Source: Candidatus Hydrogenedentota bacterium (GTDB lineage Bacteria; Hydrogenedentota; Hydrogenedentia; Hydrogenedentales; SLHB01). Taken from it: a DNA stretch of 64,000 nucleotides. Positions 26,243 to 35,406 of the stretch are shown here, piece after piece. The position numbers and the translations under genes are program-made. The stretch is from NCBI GenBank assembly GCA_020849535.1, contig JADLGB010000164.1, forward strand, positions 1-64,000. Direction: 5' to 3'. Within the stretch, counting starts at the first letter, position 1, and each line of letters starts with the position of its first letter. A model generated the notes under the pieces. That model was not told where the DNA came from. It did no database searches and was given only the letters and a program-made list of their open reading frames with translations.

Positions 26243-28318
26243 ATGGTGCGGACCAAAAAATGGGCTTTGTGGACGGGAGCAGCCTCCACCATCATTGCTG
26301 TTGTATTGGCATTGTACGCGTGGTGGATTCCACACCCGGTGCGAGGGCCAGCCCTACCTGTCGATGGGGGCCGGATTCATAAGTCTTCCGCAAACCTCGC
26401 AGCTCAGTTTCCGAAACTCGCCGCGGGCATTCAGGAGACGGTGTCAACTCGCCTGCCTGATCCCGGCGAATCGTCCGGGGACGCCGCCCCCGTGTCGATT
26501 TCGGGGAGCGTATTGGACGCGGACACGGGTTCGGGCATCGCGGGGGCCTGGGTGCATCTGAAGACACAGTCTGCGGCCGGTTCGCCATCTCCGGGTTTAG
26601 GCGGGGAATTCACCGCGGAGACTGAGGCCGGAGGCCGCTATCGGACTGCAGAGATCCGTGCGGAAGGCAAGGTAGTCATGTTCGCCACAGCGGAGGGGTT
26701 CAGTCCGCAGGTATCGGAGCTTGATCTACTGCGTCCGGGGCGCGTGTACGACAATGTGGACTTCACACTGAAGCGGGCTATCGGCCAGATCGCGGGGCAC
26801 GTTGTCGACACGCGACACACTCCCATACCCGGAGCTGTGGTTGAGGTCATCACTGGCCCTGAAGGAGCGGGGGGCATCGCAGTCACCGATGAGGTGGGAG
26901 CCTTCACCGTGGCGTTGCCTGCTGAGGGACAGTACGTCCTGCTGGTGGGAAAGGAGGGCTTTGGAAGTGAGCGATTCATAGACATCCGTCCGGGGATGGA
27001 GCGCCTCGAGCTGATCCTGGAGGAAGGAGGCGGAATTGCGGGCACGGTGACGAACAAGAAGGGCGAGCCCAGGCCGGGATTGAAGGTCTTCGTCGAAGTG
27101 GAGCCTTCAGGGCAATCGCAGGATGTGGGCGAGTCGCTGTGGCGTTCGGAAACCGTTACCGATGCAGATGGGCGGTACCGTGTGGGCGACCTATCCGCCC
27201 ACTACACGTATCGGGTGCGGGTGACCATCCGCGTGTCCCCAGGCGCGACGCGCGCGACTTCCGGCCGGGAGGGTCTGGAAGCCTATGTGCAATCCGTGAA
27301 AGAGATGGAAGGGAAATTCACGGAGTTCATCTACTCCAGGTCTCCCGATGCCGGGTTGGCGCGTCAATAGGGAGTACAGTTCAGCCCCGGACAGGATACG
27401 CGGGTCGATTTCCAGATCGAGGACGCGGACACCCAGTCGGCCACGATCTACGGTTTCGTGACCGACCCGGACTCGGGCGCGCCGGTGTGTCCCGCGCGCG
27501 TTCAAGCATTCTGGGACAAGAGCGTCGTCTGGACGTCGTGGTTGACCAGCACGACCACCGATGTCGATGGTTTCTATACGCTGAGTCTTTCCGGACTTGC
27601 GGGACCGGAACGATTCTGGATAACGGCAGGCTACGATCACTCCAAGCCGGTGGCAGAAGTGCTTCTCGAACCGGGAGCAGCCAAGGAACTAAACCTCCTG
27701 GTGCCGTCAACGGTCACCGCGACGGCGTACTGCGTCGATGACGCGGGAGCGCCGATAGAGGGACTCATCGTCACGACTGGCGGCCCCACGAGGATGACGG
27801 ATGCCGGGGGCCGGGTCACTGTCTACGGATTAGCCCCCTATGCTTCGCACACCCTCGACGCATATCGCCCGCAGGAGGACAGCATCGCGCAAGGCCGCAC
27901 GCCGATTCCTGATGTCCGTGTCGGCGTGAGCGCGCCCTTCTCGGGGAAACCTGGCGAAGCAATCCCGGAAGTTCTCATTCAGTGTGCTGAACCTACCGGC
28001 TCAATCTCCGGCCAACTCATAGTGCCCGAGGAAGTGGAGCAATACTGGCATGACGCGGGGCACGACATCCTTCACACGCAATTATTCTATGAGGGCATCG
28101 AGTCATACACTAGAACCGCCAGCATGGACGAGGAATACCGGTTCACCCTGGGCGAGCTTGACCCTGGCCGCTGCACGGTCCTCGTGTGGCTGCCGACTTC
28201 ACGCACTAAGACCCCCAAGGGGTGGTGGGCCGAGATTGAGAATGTCGAGATTGTGTCCGGTCAAAACACCGGCCTGGGTCTGGTTACGCTGAACGTCTCG
28301 GACAATTGGTGGCAGTAG
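26243..28318 (+). pseudogene. Carboxypeptidase-regulatory-like surface protein split by one in-frame TAG
   Basis: From ATG 26243 the frame encodes a membrane anchor (ALWTGAASTIIAVVLALYAW), then repeated CarboxypepD-regulatory-like beta modules (ISGSVLDADTGSGIAGAWV, GQIAGHVVDTRHTPIPGAVV, GGIAGTVTNKKGEPRPGLKV). It stops at TAG 27368-27370 after about 375 residues. The same frame continues without another stop to 28318, and the codons right after TAG read GVQFSPGQDTRVDFQIED, then IYGFVTDPDSGAPVCPARV, a further module of the same type. Intact, it would be about 690 residues. No indel is needed; a single C-to-T change of CAG would explain it. TAG ends other genes here (for example the one at 4444), so stop reassignment is unlikely. 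It could be a true nonsense mutation, a strain variant or a sequence error. Confidence 0.75.
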
Positions 28319-28391
28319 GCGAACCCTGGGCACTGCCGCCCGAGCATCGGCACCGTCCGCTCTCAATGCCGGTCCTCCGCGCATTGTCGAG

Positions 28392-29000
28392 TCAGCGTCG
28401 TGGCCACACTGTCACGCCAAGGATTAGAAGGACGGCACACGCGCTCAGAATCCCATAGGCGATGACGCTGAGTGCGCGTCCCCGGTAGAGCCTTTTCTGA
28501 AGGGGGAAGCCCGTGCACACCATGAAGGCGCCAAACGCGGCCATGGCAAGCGCCGTGGCCCGACGTGCAGGGCCAAAAGCATGCCACAGGTCGTTGGTGG
28601 CTCCCCGCAGCGCGTATGGCAACGCGGCATTGGCGATGTCCGCCAGGGGCACGGCGAAGAGCCACATGAAGATGGTCGAGGCGATCCAGAATGGCCAGGG
28701 ACGCGGCCTCAGCGCGAGCGCCACGGCCGAAAAGCAAAGCACTACCCAGCCCACGTAAGGTGCGAGAGAGATCGCCCCAGAGCTGTACTGGGCGCCCGGC
28801 GGGAATGCATACCGCATATGACCCCATCCCGATCGAGAGGGCAACCAAGCGAACTCCAGAATGTCGCCGCCCTGCACCCCGGCGGCCGCGCAATGGGCGG
28901 CCTCGTGCAATACGGTTACGACGAGAACGCCCGGAATCGCCAACAATACGTGGGGCCAATGGTCTTTGAGGAAGCGGACACACTCTTGGAGTGAATTCAT
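28392..29000 (-). CDS. M50-like integral membrane metalloprotease homologue
   Basis: A 202-residue protein with about five hydrophobic segments. The first (VLLAIPGVLVVTVLHEAAH) ends in an HExxH zinc-binding motif at residues 32-36, placed in a membrane helix as in site-2-type proteases. Later segments (YSSGAISLAPYVGWVVLCF and FWIASTIFMWLFAVPLADIAN) supply a possible Asp ligand. The family cannot be fixed by eye, and the second zinc ligand is unproven. It shares the strand with the downstream hydrolase pair, although 66 bases and no overlap separate them, so joint transcription is uncertain. Confidence 0.6.
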   Translation of the reverse strand: MNSLQECVRFLKDHWPHVLLAIPGVLVVTVLHEAAHCAAAGVQGGDILEFAWLPSRSGWGHMRYAFPPGAQYSSGAISLAPYVGWVVLCFSAVALALRPRPWPFWIASTIFMWLFAVPLADIANAALPYALRGATNDLWHAFGPARRATALAMAAFGAFMVCTGFPLQKRLYRGRALSVIAYGILSACAVLLILGVTVWPRR

Positions 29001-29066
29001 CGTGCGCTTTCACATTGTGTGGAGGCCGCCGTACAAGCACCTGCATCGATAGGCTCAGGGCCGCTA

Positions 29067-29882
29067 TCACAGGTCATACTGCGGCTGTGGCTTGCCTGAG
29101 ACAACCTCATCGGCGAAGCGTGCGGCGGCGTGTTGCTTCTGTTGTACAAATGCTGGCGCCGTGGAGTCGGGCACATAGTGCCCATGATCGGCCTTGGCGT
29201 CAGGCTCGACCTCGTCAATCTGCACGTAGTGCACGCTCGGCGGGTCCTTGGGGCGCGGGCCGTGCCACCCCAACGCGAGACCGGGACGGTTCGCGAAGTC
29301 CTGGAAGTAGTGCGTGAGATCGCCCAAAGGGTACGCCCCTGCCAGCACTTTGTCCCACTTGGACGCCAGGACGGCCACGCGCCGGACGCGTGAAAGCTCC
29401 TCCTTGTACTGCGTTTTGAGCGCCAGGCAGGTATCGTCCAGCGCGGCGGCCATCAAACAAACCTGATTGATCTGAACGTGGTGCGGCAGCGCCTTGATGG
29501 TTTCCATGACCACGCGCCCGCCGAGGCTGTGAGAGATGAAGTTGAGTTCCTTCTCGTGCAGCTTGTGCGTGACAATGAAGCGGGCGAGATTCCGCGCGGC
29601 GTCGTTCGCGGTTTTACCCTTGAAGGGATAGGCAAGCCCGCCCATCCAACCATCGCCAGGCCACAGAATCGACACGATCGCGCTGTTCTGTTGGCTCGTC
29701 AGGCGGACGGCCAACTGGCGGAGCCGCGAGATGCCGTCGTTGGCATCCACGTTGTAGCCATGCGTGATGAACGTGATGCCGGGCTTCTGGCGCAGTTCAT
29801 CCATCGAACCAAAGATCAGTTTGCCGCCCGTCACGGCGCCGCCAACGGCCTTGTCGCGAAAGGAAAGGATGAACCTCGCCAT
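29067..29882 (-). CDS. DUF900-like alpha/beta hydrolase
   Basis: A 271-residue, non-exported protein. ITFITHGYNVDANDGISRL near 37 is the oxyanion region, and ELNFISHSLGGRVVMETI near 112-130 holds the nucleophile Ser119 in an SHSLGG elbow. The surrounding pattern (AVRLTSQQNSAIVSILWPGD) is that of DUF900-type lipase-like hydrolases. A late His (HYVQIDEVEPDAKADHGHY) could complete the triad. The ATG shares one base with the stop of the upstream membrane-protein gene (TGATG), so the two products should be made in a fixed ratio. Confidence 0.75.
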   Translation of the reverse strand: MARFILSFRDKAVGGAVTGGKLIFGSMDELRQKPGITFITHGYNVDANDGISRLRQLAVRLTSQQNSAIVSILWPGDGWMGGLAYPFKGKTANDAARNLARFIVTHKLHEKELNFISHSLGGRVVMETIKALPHHVQINQVCLMAAALDDTCLALKTQYKEELSRVRRVAVLASKWDKVLAGAYPLGDLTHYFQDFANRPGLALGWHGPRPKDPPSVHYVQIDEVEPDAKADHGHYVPDSTAPAFVQQKQHAAARFADEVVSGKPQPQYDL

Positions 29883-30595
29883 CAGCCTTTGCCTTTCATG
29901 GCCGCGGCCGTGCTCTGGATTGCCGTCGCGATGTCCTTGGCCACGGGTGCGAGCGGGACCGCCGCGACACCCAACGCCAAGCCGAGGAGGATGTCGTTTT
30001 CGTTTTCACGCCCCAAGGCCCAACCGCTCAACGCGCCCAGTACGATGGCAACGGCGGAGGCCCACAGTTTCGCCCGCGTTCTATACTTGGTGAGGGCCAT
30101 TGTGATGGCCGCGTCGATGCGCGTGTCGGCTGCCATTTCGTACCGGCCCAGAATGCGCTGCGCCTGTTCCAACTCCTTGATTGCCGCTGCTTCGGCGGCG
30201 TCGCCCGGCTCCGTTTCAGCGAGACGTGCAAGGTCGATCTCCGCCCGTTCCACCTTCTCGGCGGCTTCACGCAGGGCCTTGAGATCCAGCACGCCCAGAA
30301 AGCTTGCCATCTTCTCCGCATTGGCCGAGGTCAATCCCACGCGCACACCCTGGCGCAGCGTTCGCGCGAAGTCTTCGGAGTTGCCCTGGTACTGCGCTTC
30401 CAGCAACTCGCGATACTTGGGACCGAAAGCGACGGCCAGCGTATCCGTCAGTTCCCCGAGGTGCTTCGTGATTTCTCCGAATCCGGCAGTGCCCAGCGCC
30501 TTCCAATGCCCCTTCAGTACATCGACGATGCCGAAAGCCGCCGTGCCCAATGCGCCCGATGCGGTGATAAGCGTTACCAGCTCCGATACGTCCAT
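29882..30595 (-). CDS. Membrane protein with central coiled coil, partner of the hydrolase
   Basis: About 237 residues from ATG at 30595 (MDVSELVTLITASG). A hydrophobic N-terminal segment (LVTLITASGALGTAAFGIVDVL) is followed by a soluble helical region, a strongly charged coiled coil (REAAEKVERAEIDLARLAE through IKELEQAQRILGRYE) and two C-terminal hydrophobic helices (LWASAVAIVLGALSGWAL, LLGLALGVAAVPLAPVA). I do not recognise the family. Its stop codon overlaps the hydrolase start by one base. It probably anchors the hydrolase at the membrane or controls it; that role is inferred only from the coupling. Confidence 0.6.
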   Translation of the reverse strand: MDVSELVTLITASGALGTAAFGIVDVLKGHWKALGTAGFGEITKHLGELTDTLAVAFGPKYRELLEAQYQGNSEDFARTLRQGVRVGLTSANAEKMASFLGVLDLKALREAAEKVERAEIDLARLAETEPGDAAEAAAIKELEQAQRILGRYEMAADTRIDAAITMALTKYRTRAKLWASAVAIVLGALSGWALGRENENDILLGLALGVAAVPLAPVAKDIATAIQSTAAAMKGKG

Positions 30596-30849
30596 TGTGT
30601 CGAGTCTCCCGGTTGACGTCCCCGTTTCGTGAAGCCCTTGGTTGCAGCACCAGACTGAGGCTTGAATATAGCACCGGGCCCGCGGACTGGCAAGAGGGAG
30701 ATTGGACAAGCATCTAACTAGAGCATCTCATGGCCTGAAATGAGCATTCCACGCGGCATATCTTGTGCGACTCCTTGATTCCAAGACGCGCGCGTGCAAG
30801 ACTGCCCGGCGTGGTGCAAACTTTCCTGCAACCAGAAGGAGTCCGAATC

Positions 30850-31707
30850 GTGCTTTCCTCCTTTGTACTCATGGTAGCGCTGACTGCCAGCGCGGCGGAA
30901 GACTACGTCACCGGTCCGGTCGAGACTGTTGCGGAGGGTTTCCAGTTTTCGGAAGGCCCCGTGTGGCTGCCCAAAGAGGGGCTGATCTTCAGTGACATCC
31001 CCGCGGACACGATCTACAAGGCCGACAAATCCATCTTTCGCAAGCCAAGCGGCAAGTCGAACGGGCTCAATCTGGATACAAAAGGGCGCCTCATCGCATG
31101 CGAACACTGGAACCGCCGCGTCACGCGCACGGAAGACGACGGCAGCATCACCGTCCTTGCCGAGTCATACGATGGCAAGAAGCTGAACAGTCCGAACGAT
31201 GTGACTGTACGCTCCGATGGTTTTGTGTTCTTCACGGATCCGCCTTACGGCCTCGAAGGGCGCGAGCAAGAGCAACCTTGCCAAGGCGTGTATGCGCTCT
31301 CTCCCGAAGGAAAGCTGACACGCATCGCGGAAGACTTCATCAAGCCGAACGGCATCGGTCTCTCTTCTGATGAAAAGACCCTTTATGTGGCCGACACCGA
31401 TGGTAAGCACATCCGCGCGTTTGACCTGGCGGCGGATGGCTCGATCAGCAATGGACGCGTTTTCTGCACGTTGCCGGGTCCCGACGGCATGGCCGTGGAT
31501 GAAAAGGGCAACGTGTGGAGCACATGCGGAGAGGGCGTGCAGGTGTTTGCGCCGTCCGGTGAACTGGTCCACACCGTGGTAACGCCGCAGGGCCCGGCCA
31601 ATTGCGCCTTCGGCGACGCGGATGGCAAGACGCTGTACATCACGGCGGTTTCAGGCGTGTACAAGGTGCGCTGCGTCAATAAGGGTTTGTTTACGAAAAA
31701 GGACTGA
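30850..31707 (+). CDS. Secreted SMP-30/gluconolactonase-family lactonase
   Basis: About 285 residues. The start is set at GTG 30850, which follows AAGGAG by 8 bases and gives a clean signal peptide (LSSFVLMVALTASAA). It is a six-blade SMP-30-like propeller: FSEGPVWLPKEGLIFSDIP near the metal Glu, CEHWNRRVTR, LNSPNDVTVRSDGFVFFTDP with the metal-binding Asn, KPNGIGLSSDEKTLYVADT and PDGMAVDEKGNVW. Such enzymes hydrolyse sugar lactones in a metal-dependent way. It is 4 bases before the third five-blade-like paralogue, so the two form an operon. Confidence 0.88.
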   Translation: MLSSFVLMVALTASAAEDYVTGPVETVAEGFQFSEGPVWLPKEGLIFSDIPADTIYKADKSIFRKPSGKSNGLNLDTKGRLIACEHWNRRVTRTEDDGSITVLAESYDGKKLNSPNDVTVRSDGFVFFTDPPYGLEGREQEQPCQGVYALSPEGKLTRIAEDFIKPNGIGLSSDEKTLYVADTDGKHIRAFDLAADGSISNGRVFCTLPGPDGMAVDEKGNVWSTCGEGVQVFAPSGELVHTVVTPQGPANCAFGDADGKTLYITAVSGVYKVRCVNKGLFTKKD

Positions 31708-31711
31708 GGTC

Positions 31712-33097
31712 ATGACAATCGCCACCGCGCTGCTCATCGCCGTATTGGCCACGGGCTCAGAGGACGCCTGGCGCGTCACCGCGGCGCACGGCCCTTACTT
31801 CCTCTGTGATGACCGTGTGGTGGCGGACCGCTGGATGGTGGAGCGTTTCGTGGTGCCGCTCGCGAAGCACTCAGGCAATCCGCTCATCACCCGGGACAAG
31901 CCATGGGAAGGCACCGGACCGCACATGGGGGGCACGGTGCTGCGCGATCTCCAGGACGGCCTCTACAAAATGTGGTACTCGGTGTGGAACAGCCACGCGT
32001 ACTACAACAAGCTGCCTTTTTCGTACAACGTGTGCTACGCGGAATCGGAGGATGGCCTCGCGTGGCGCAAGCCAAATCTGGGTGTTTTCGAGTACGAAGG
32101 AAGCACGGACAATAATTGCATTCGCTTGGGCACCGACAAAACACAGAACATCGACGTGTGCCTGAACCCGCTGCCCGGCCGCTATCCTGGCAAATACCTC
32201 GCCATCCACAATCAGAAAGGCGGCGTCTTCGTCTCGTCATCGGAGGATGGCAAGACGTTCACGCGAATGGTGGAAACGCCCGCCATCGAATACCACAGTG
32301 ACACGCACAACAACTTCGTCTACGACGAGGTGCGGGACCTCTGGTTCCTCTTCTGTCGGCCGCGCTCGTGGGCGGGCGATCACCGGCGACGAGTCTCCGT
32401 CCAGCAGAGCCCGGACCTCGCACATTGGACTCACGAGACGACCATCCTCGTGCCCACGGAAACGGACTTGCCCGAGTTCTACGGTATGACCGTCTTCCGC
32501 CGCGGCGACCTGTTTTTCGGTGCGCTTCAGACCTACGACCGCGTCACGGGCTTCATGCAGGCGGAATTGGCTTGGAGCGGCGACGGGTACCGCTGGACCC
32601 AGCTACCGAAGCACCCGTCGTGGGTGGAGCGGGGCCCCGAAGGCGCATGGGACCACGGCATGGCCATGGTCGCGGAGAGCCCCGTCATCGAAGGCGAAGC
32701 CATGCGCTTCTATTACGGGGGCTTTCCCCTCCCGCACGACACGAAGGAAGAGAACGTCTGCGCGATTGGCCTCATGACCGCGGAATTGGACCGGCTGGTG
32801 GGGCTGCGCCAGTCCGCCTCGGAACCGGGACTCGTCCTTACCCGTACATTGGACGTGCGCGGCAAGCGCCTGACACTGAATGCGCGTGTCACCGGATCCA
32901 TCCGCGCGGAACTGCGTTACGGCAATAACAAGACCTTGGACGGCCGGAGCTTCGACGACTGCGATCCACTCACCGCAACCGGTTTTGCCAACGAAATCAC
33001 CTGGAAAGGCAAGTCCATCGGCGAGGTCCAGGAGCCGGAAGTCCAGATCCTCTTCAAGCTCGACGACGCGGAACTCTTCACCTTCGACCTCCAGTAA
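31712..33097 (+). CDS. Five-blade-propeller glycosidase-like protein, paralogue 3
   Basis: About 461 residues starting MTIATALLIAVLATGSEDAW, a short signal peptide. It aligns by eye with the two copies at 16-20 kb: PYFLCDDRVVADRWMVERF, KHSGNPLITRDKPWEG, CYAESEDGLAWRKPNLG, MRFYYGGFPLPHDTKE and a C-terminal beta domain. It lacks the LamG-type domain of paralogue 2. Pairing with a lactonase suggests that the released sugar acid or aldose is processed in the periplasm. No catalytic triad could be assigned with certainty. Confidence 0.65.
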   Translation: MTIATALLIAVLATGSEDAWRVTAAHGPYFLCDDRVVADRWMVERFVVPLAKHSGNPLITRDKPWEGTGPHMGGTVLRDLQDGLYKMWYSVWNSHAYYNKLPFSYNVCYAESEDGLAWRKPNLGVFEYEGSTDNNCIRLGTDKTQNIDVCLNPLPGRYPGKYLAIHNQKGGVFVSSSEDGKTFTRMVETPAIEYHSDTHNNFVYDEVRDLWFLFCRPRSWAGDHRRRVSVQQSPDLAHWTHETTILVPTETDLPEFYGMTVFRRGDLFFGALQTYDRVTGFMQAELAWSGDGYRWTQLPKHPSWVERGPEGAWDHGMAMVAESPVIEGEAMRFYYGGFPLPHDTKEENVCAIGLMTAELDRLVGLRQSASEPGLVLTRTLDVRGKRLTLNARVTGSIRAELRYGNNKTLDGRSFDDCDPLTATGFANEITWKGKSIGEVQEPEVQILFKLDDAELFTFDLQ

Positions 33098-33123
33098 ATG
33101 CGGGCACCCTCAACTCGCGCCTC

Positions 33124-33152
33124 TTGACAGGCGGCGAAATTCATGGTTAAAT
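33124..33152 (+). promoter_or_regulatory. Predicted lexA promoter
   Basis: -35 TTGACA at 33124-33129, 17-base spacer, -10 TTAAAT at 33147-33152. It is 35 bases before the lexA ATG. No recognised LexA operator could be read, because the operator of this lineage is unknown to me. Confidence 0.6.
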
Positions 33153-33186
33153 AAGGCTGAAAAAGATTTCAGATAATGAGGCGGCC

Positions 33187-33804
33187 ATGGCAAAAGGACT
33201 GACCAAGAGACAGTTGGCGATTCTCCACTACATCATCGAGTGCATCCGCGACCACGGGATGCCACCGACCATCGCGGAAATCGGTGCGAAGTTCGACATT
33301 TCATCCACCAACGGGGTCAACGACCACCTGCTGGCCCTGGAGCGGAAAGGGTTTATCGAGCGCTCCTCCAAGGCACGCAGTATTCACGTGACCGAGCAAG
33401 CGGCGGTAGGCTTGTATCAGAACGAAATGGGCATGTTGCCGCTCGTCGGACGCATCGCGGCTGGGTACCCCATCCTGGCCGAGGAAAACGTGGAGGATCA
33501 CGTGCCAGTATCCTCCCGGCACCTGCGGCCGGGTGCGTACTGCCTGCGCGTGCAAGGGGATAGCATGATTGAGGATGGCATACTCGACGGCGACACTATC
33601 GTCGTCAATCCGGAAATGAGGCCCAGAGCGGGAGATATCGTAGTGGCCCTCGTGGATGATGAGGCCACCGTGAAACACTACTACCGCCGCGGCGACATGG
33701 TGGAACTGCGGCCCGCCAACGCTGCCTTGCATCCTATGCTGTTCCCTGCGCGGATGGTTCAGATTCAGGGGGTGGTGACGGCCCTGCAACGGGAGATCCG
33801 TTAG
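33187..33804 (+). CDS. lexA: LexA repressor / SOS-response autoprotease
   Basis: A 205-residue LexA, close to the usual 200-210. The winged-helix domain spans residues 1-70 (GLTKRQLAILHYIIECI, IGAKFDISSTNGVNDHLLAL). The RecA-stimulated cleavage site is Ala92-Gly93 in GRIAAGYPI, with catalytic Ser126 (QGDSMIEDG) and Lys163 (EATVKHYY) in the S24 peptidase domain. It represses DNA-repair genes and is inactivated when RecA filaments form. ATG with GAGGCGGCC upstream. Convergent with the M32 carboxypeptidase gene; 13 bases separate the stop codons. Confidence 0.97.
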   Translation: MAKGLTKRQLAILHYIIECIRDHGMPPTIAEIGAKFDISSTNGVNDHLLALERKGFIERSSKARSIHVTEQAAVGLYQNEMGMLPLVGRIAAGYPILAEENVEDHVPVSSRHLRPGAYCLRVQGDSMIEDGILDGDTIVVNPEMRPRAGDIVVALVDDEATVKHYYRRGDMVELRPANAALHPMLFPARMVQIQGVVTALQREIR

Positions 33805-33817
33805 GCTGTCGCGTTGC

Positions 33818-35320
33818 TCACAGGCCGTAGAGCGGGCCGTACTTCGCCTCCAGGTAGCGGTAGTAGGGCCTCCAATCCAATCCGCCTCCCGCAATTCCTT
33901 CGAGGATCTCGGGGGCGAGCTTTCTCCGCCCATGTTTGTGCACGCGTTCCCGCAACCAACCCAGCAGCGTCCCGAAGTGCCCTCGCTCGATTTGTTGCCA
34001 AAGATCCGGGATTTCCCTCTGAATGGTTTCCAGCATTTGCGTCGCGTAGAGATTGCCCAGGGCATAGGTCGGGAAGTAGCCGAAGGCGCCGTGCGACCAA
34101 TGGATGTCTTGGAGGCACCCGTGCGCGTCATCCGGTACGTCCAGCCCTAGGTACTCCTTCATCTTCGCGTTCCAGGCTTCAGGCACATCCTGGACCTTGA
34201 GTGTGTCTTCGAGCAGCCCCACCTCGATCTCGAACCGCAGGATGATGTGCAGGTTATACGTGCATTCGTCCGCTTCGACCCGGATCAGCGATCGCTCCAC
34301 ACGGTTGACGGCGCGGTACACCTGTTCCGGGGTGACGGCGTCGAGGCGGCCCGGGAAGTAGCCGCGCAGAATGGGAAGGTAGTGACGCCAGAATGCGAGG
34401 CTGCGTCCAACGACGTTTTCCCACATGCGCGATTGCGACTCGTGCATGCCTAGCGAAGCACCGTCCAGGAGGGGAGTACGCCGATCCTCGGGCGCATGCC
34501 CCTGCATGTACAAGGCGTGGCCGCCTTCGTGAATGGAGCCCATCAGCCCCGAGAACAGCTCCTTAGGGTTGAAGCGCGTCGTCACACGCACATCGCACAA
34601 ATCAAACTGAGTGGAAAACGGATGGACGGACTTGTCCTGACGACCCGCGTCCAGGTCGTACCCCATGTCTTTCAGTACCCGCAGGGAGAAATCCCACTTG
34701 GGCGCCTCATCCCAGGTGCCGTCCAGCCACGAGAGATCGGGCTGGTGCGGGGACGCGGCGATGCGTTTCACGAGCTGGCTCTCGGCCGCGGCCACTTCGG
34801 CGAAGAGAGGCTTCAATTGCTCAGCGGTCATGCCCCGCTCGTATTCCTCGAGCAACGCGTTATACGGCGAGCCCTCGTAGCCCAGTAGGTCGGCCTTTTT
34901 TCGTGACAGTTCCACGAGACGCGCGAGACTCGGGAGGAATTGCGAGAAATCGGATTCCGCGCGCGCGCGCGTCCACACCTCATAGGCACGGCTGCATTCG
35001 CGCGCGAACTCGTGCACGAAGGACTCTGGGAGGCGTGTGGCCCGGTCGTAGTCGTAGCGGGTCACATCGACAAGCGCGGCATCTGCGGGACTGAGCGTGT
35101 CCTTTTGGGTGTGCAAGGAATCCAGGAGAGTTCCCACCTCGGGATCCGTAAAGAGGCGGTGTGCCAATGCGGACAGCGTGGCCAATTGCTGCCCCCGGCC
35201 TTCAGCCCCTTTGGGGGGCATGTTGACTTCCTGGTCCCACTGCAGCACCGCGGTTGCGGATCGCAGGTCCATCACACTACCCAAACGCTCTCGCAAGGCA
35301 AGAATTGGATCGACCGGCAT
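33818..35320 (-). CDS. M32-family carboxypeptidase (thermostable carboxypeptidase 1 type)
   Basis: A 500-residue protein of normal M32 length. The zinc-binding motif HEGGHALYMQG lies near residue 270, and the M32 marks DASLGMHESQSRMWENVVGRS and YNLHIILRFEIEVGL follow. These cytoplasmic metallocarboxypeptidases remove C-terminal residues from peptides with broad specificity. The N-terminus (MPVDPILALRERLGSVMDL) matches the family start. Gene order with neighbours gives no functional hint. Confidence 0.95.
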   Translation of the reverse strand: MPVDPILALRERLGSVMDLRSATAVLQWDQEVNMPPKGAEGRGQQLATLSALAHRLFTDPEVGTLLDSLHTQKDTLSPADAALVDVTRYDYDRATRLPESFVHEFARECSRAYEVWTRARAESDFSQFLPSLARLVELSRKKADLLGYEGSPYNALLEEYERGMTAEQLKPLFAEVAAAESQLVKRIAASPHQPDLSWLDGTWDEAPKWDFSLRVLKDMGYDLDAGRQDKSVHPFSTQFDLCDVRVTTRFNPKELFSGLMGSIHEGGHALYMQGHAPEDRRTPLLDGASLGMHESQSRMWENVVGRSLAFWRHYLPILRGYFPGRLDAVTPEQVYRAVNRVERSLIRVEADECTYNLHIILRFEIEVGLLEDTLKVQDVPEAWNAKMKEYLGLDVPDDAHGCLQDIHWSHGAFGYFPTYALGNLYATQMLETIQREIPDLWQQIERGHFGTLLGWLRERVHKHGRRKLAPEILEGIAGGGLDWRPYYRYLEAKYGPLYGL

Positions 35321-35406
35321 GAGGGCATACTCCTAACCACTTTGATGAGTCTGGCACACGTCAATTGAGAACGGCGAACGGCAGATTGTGTCTGATAAGG
35401 CTTCGT

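Noticed and set aside
27458..28318. A separate 286-residue gene starting at GTG 27458
   Set aside because: It is in the same frame as the gene ending at 27370, and the module it begins in starts before 27458, so it is better read as the rest of one broken gene.
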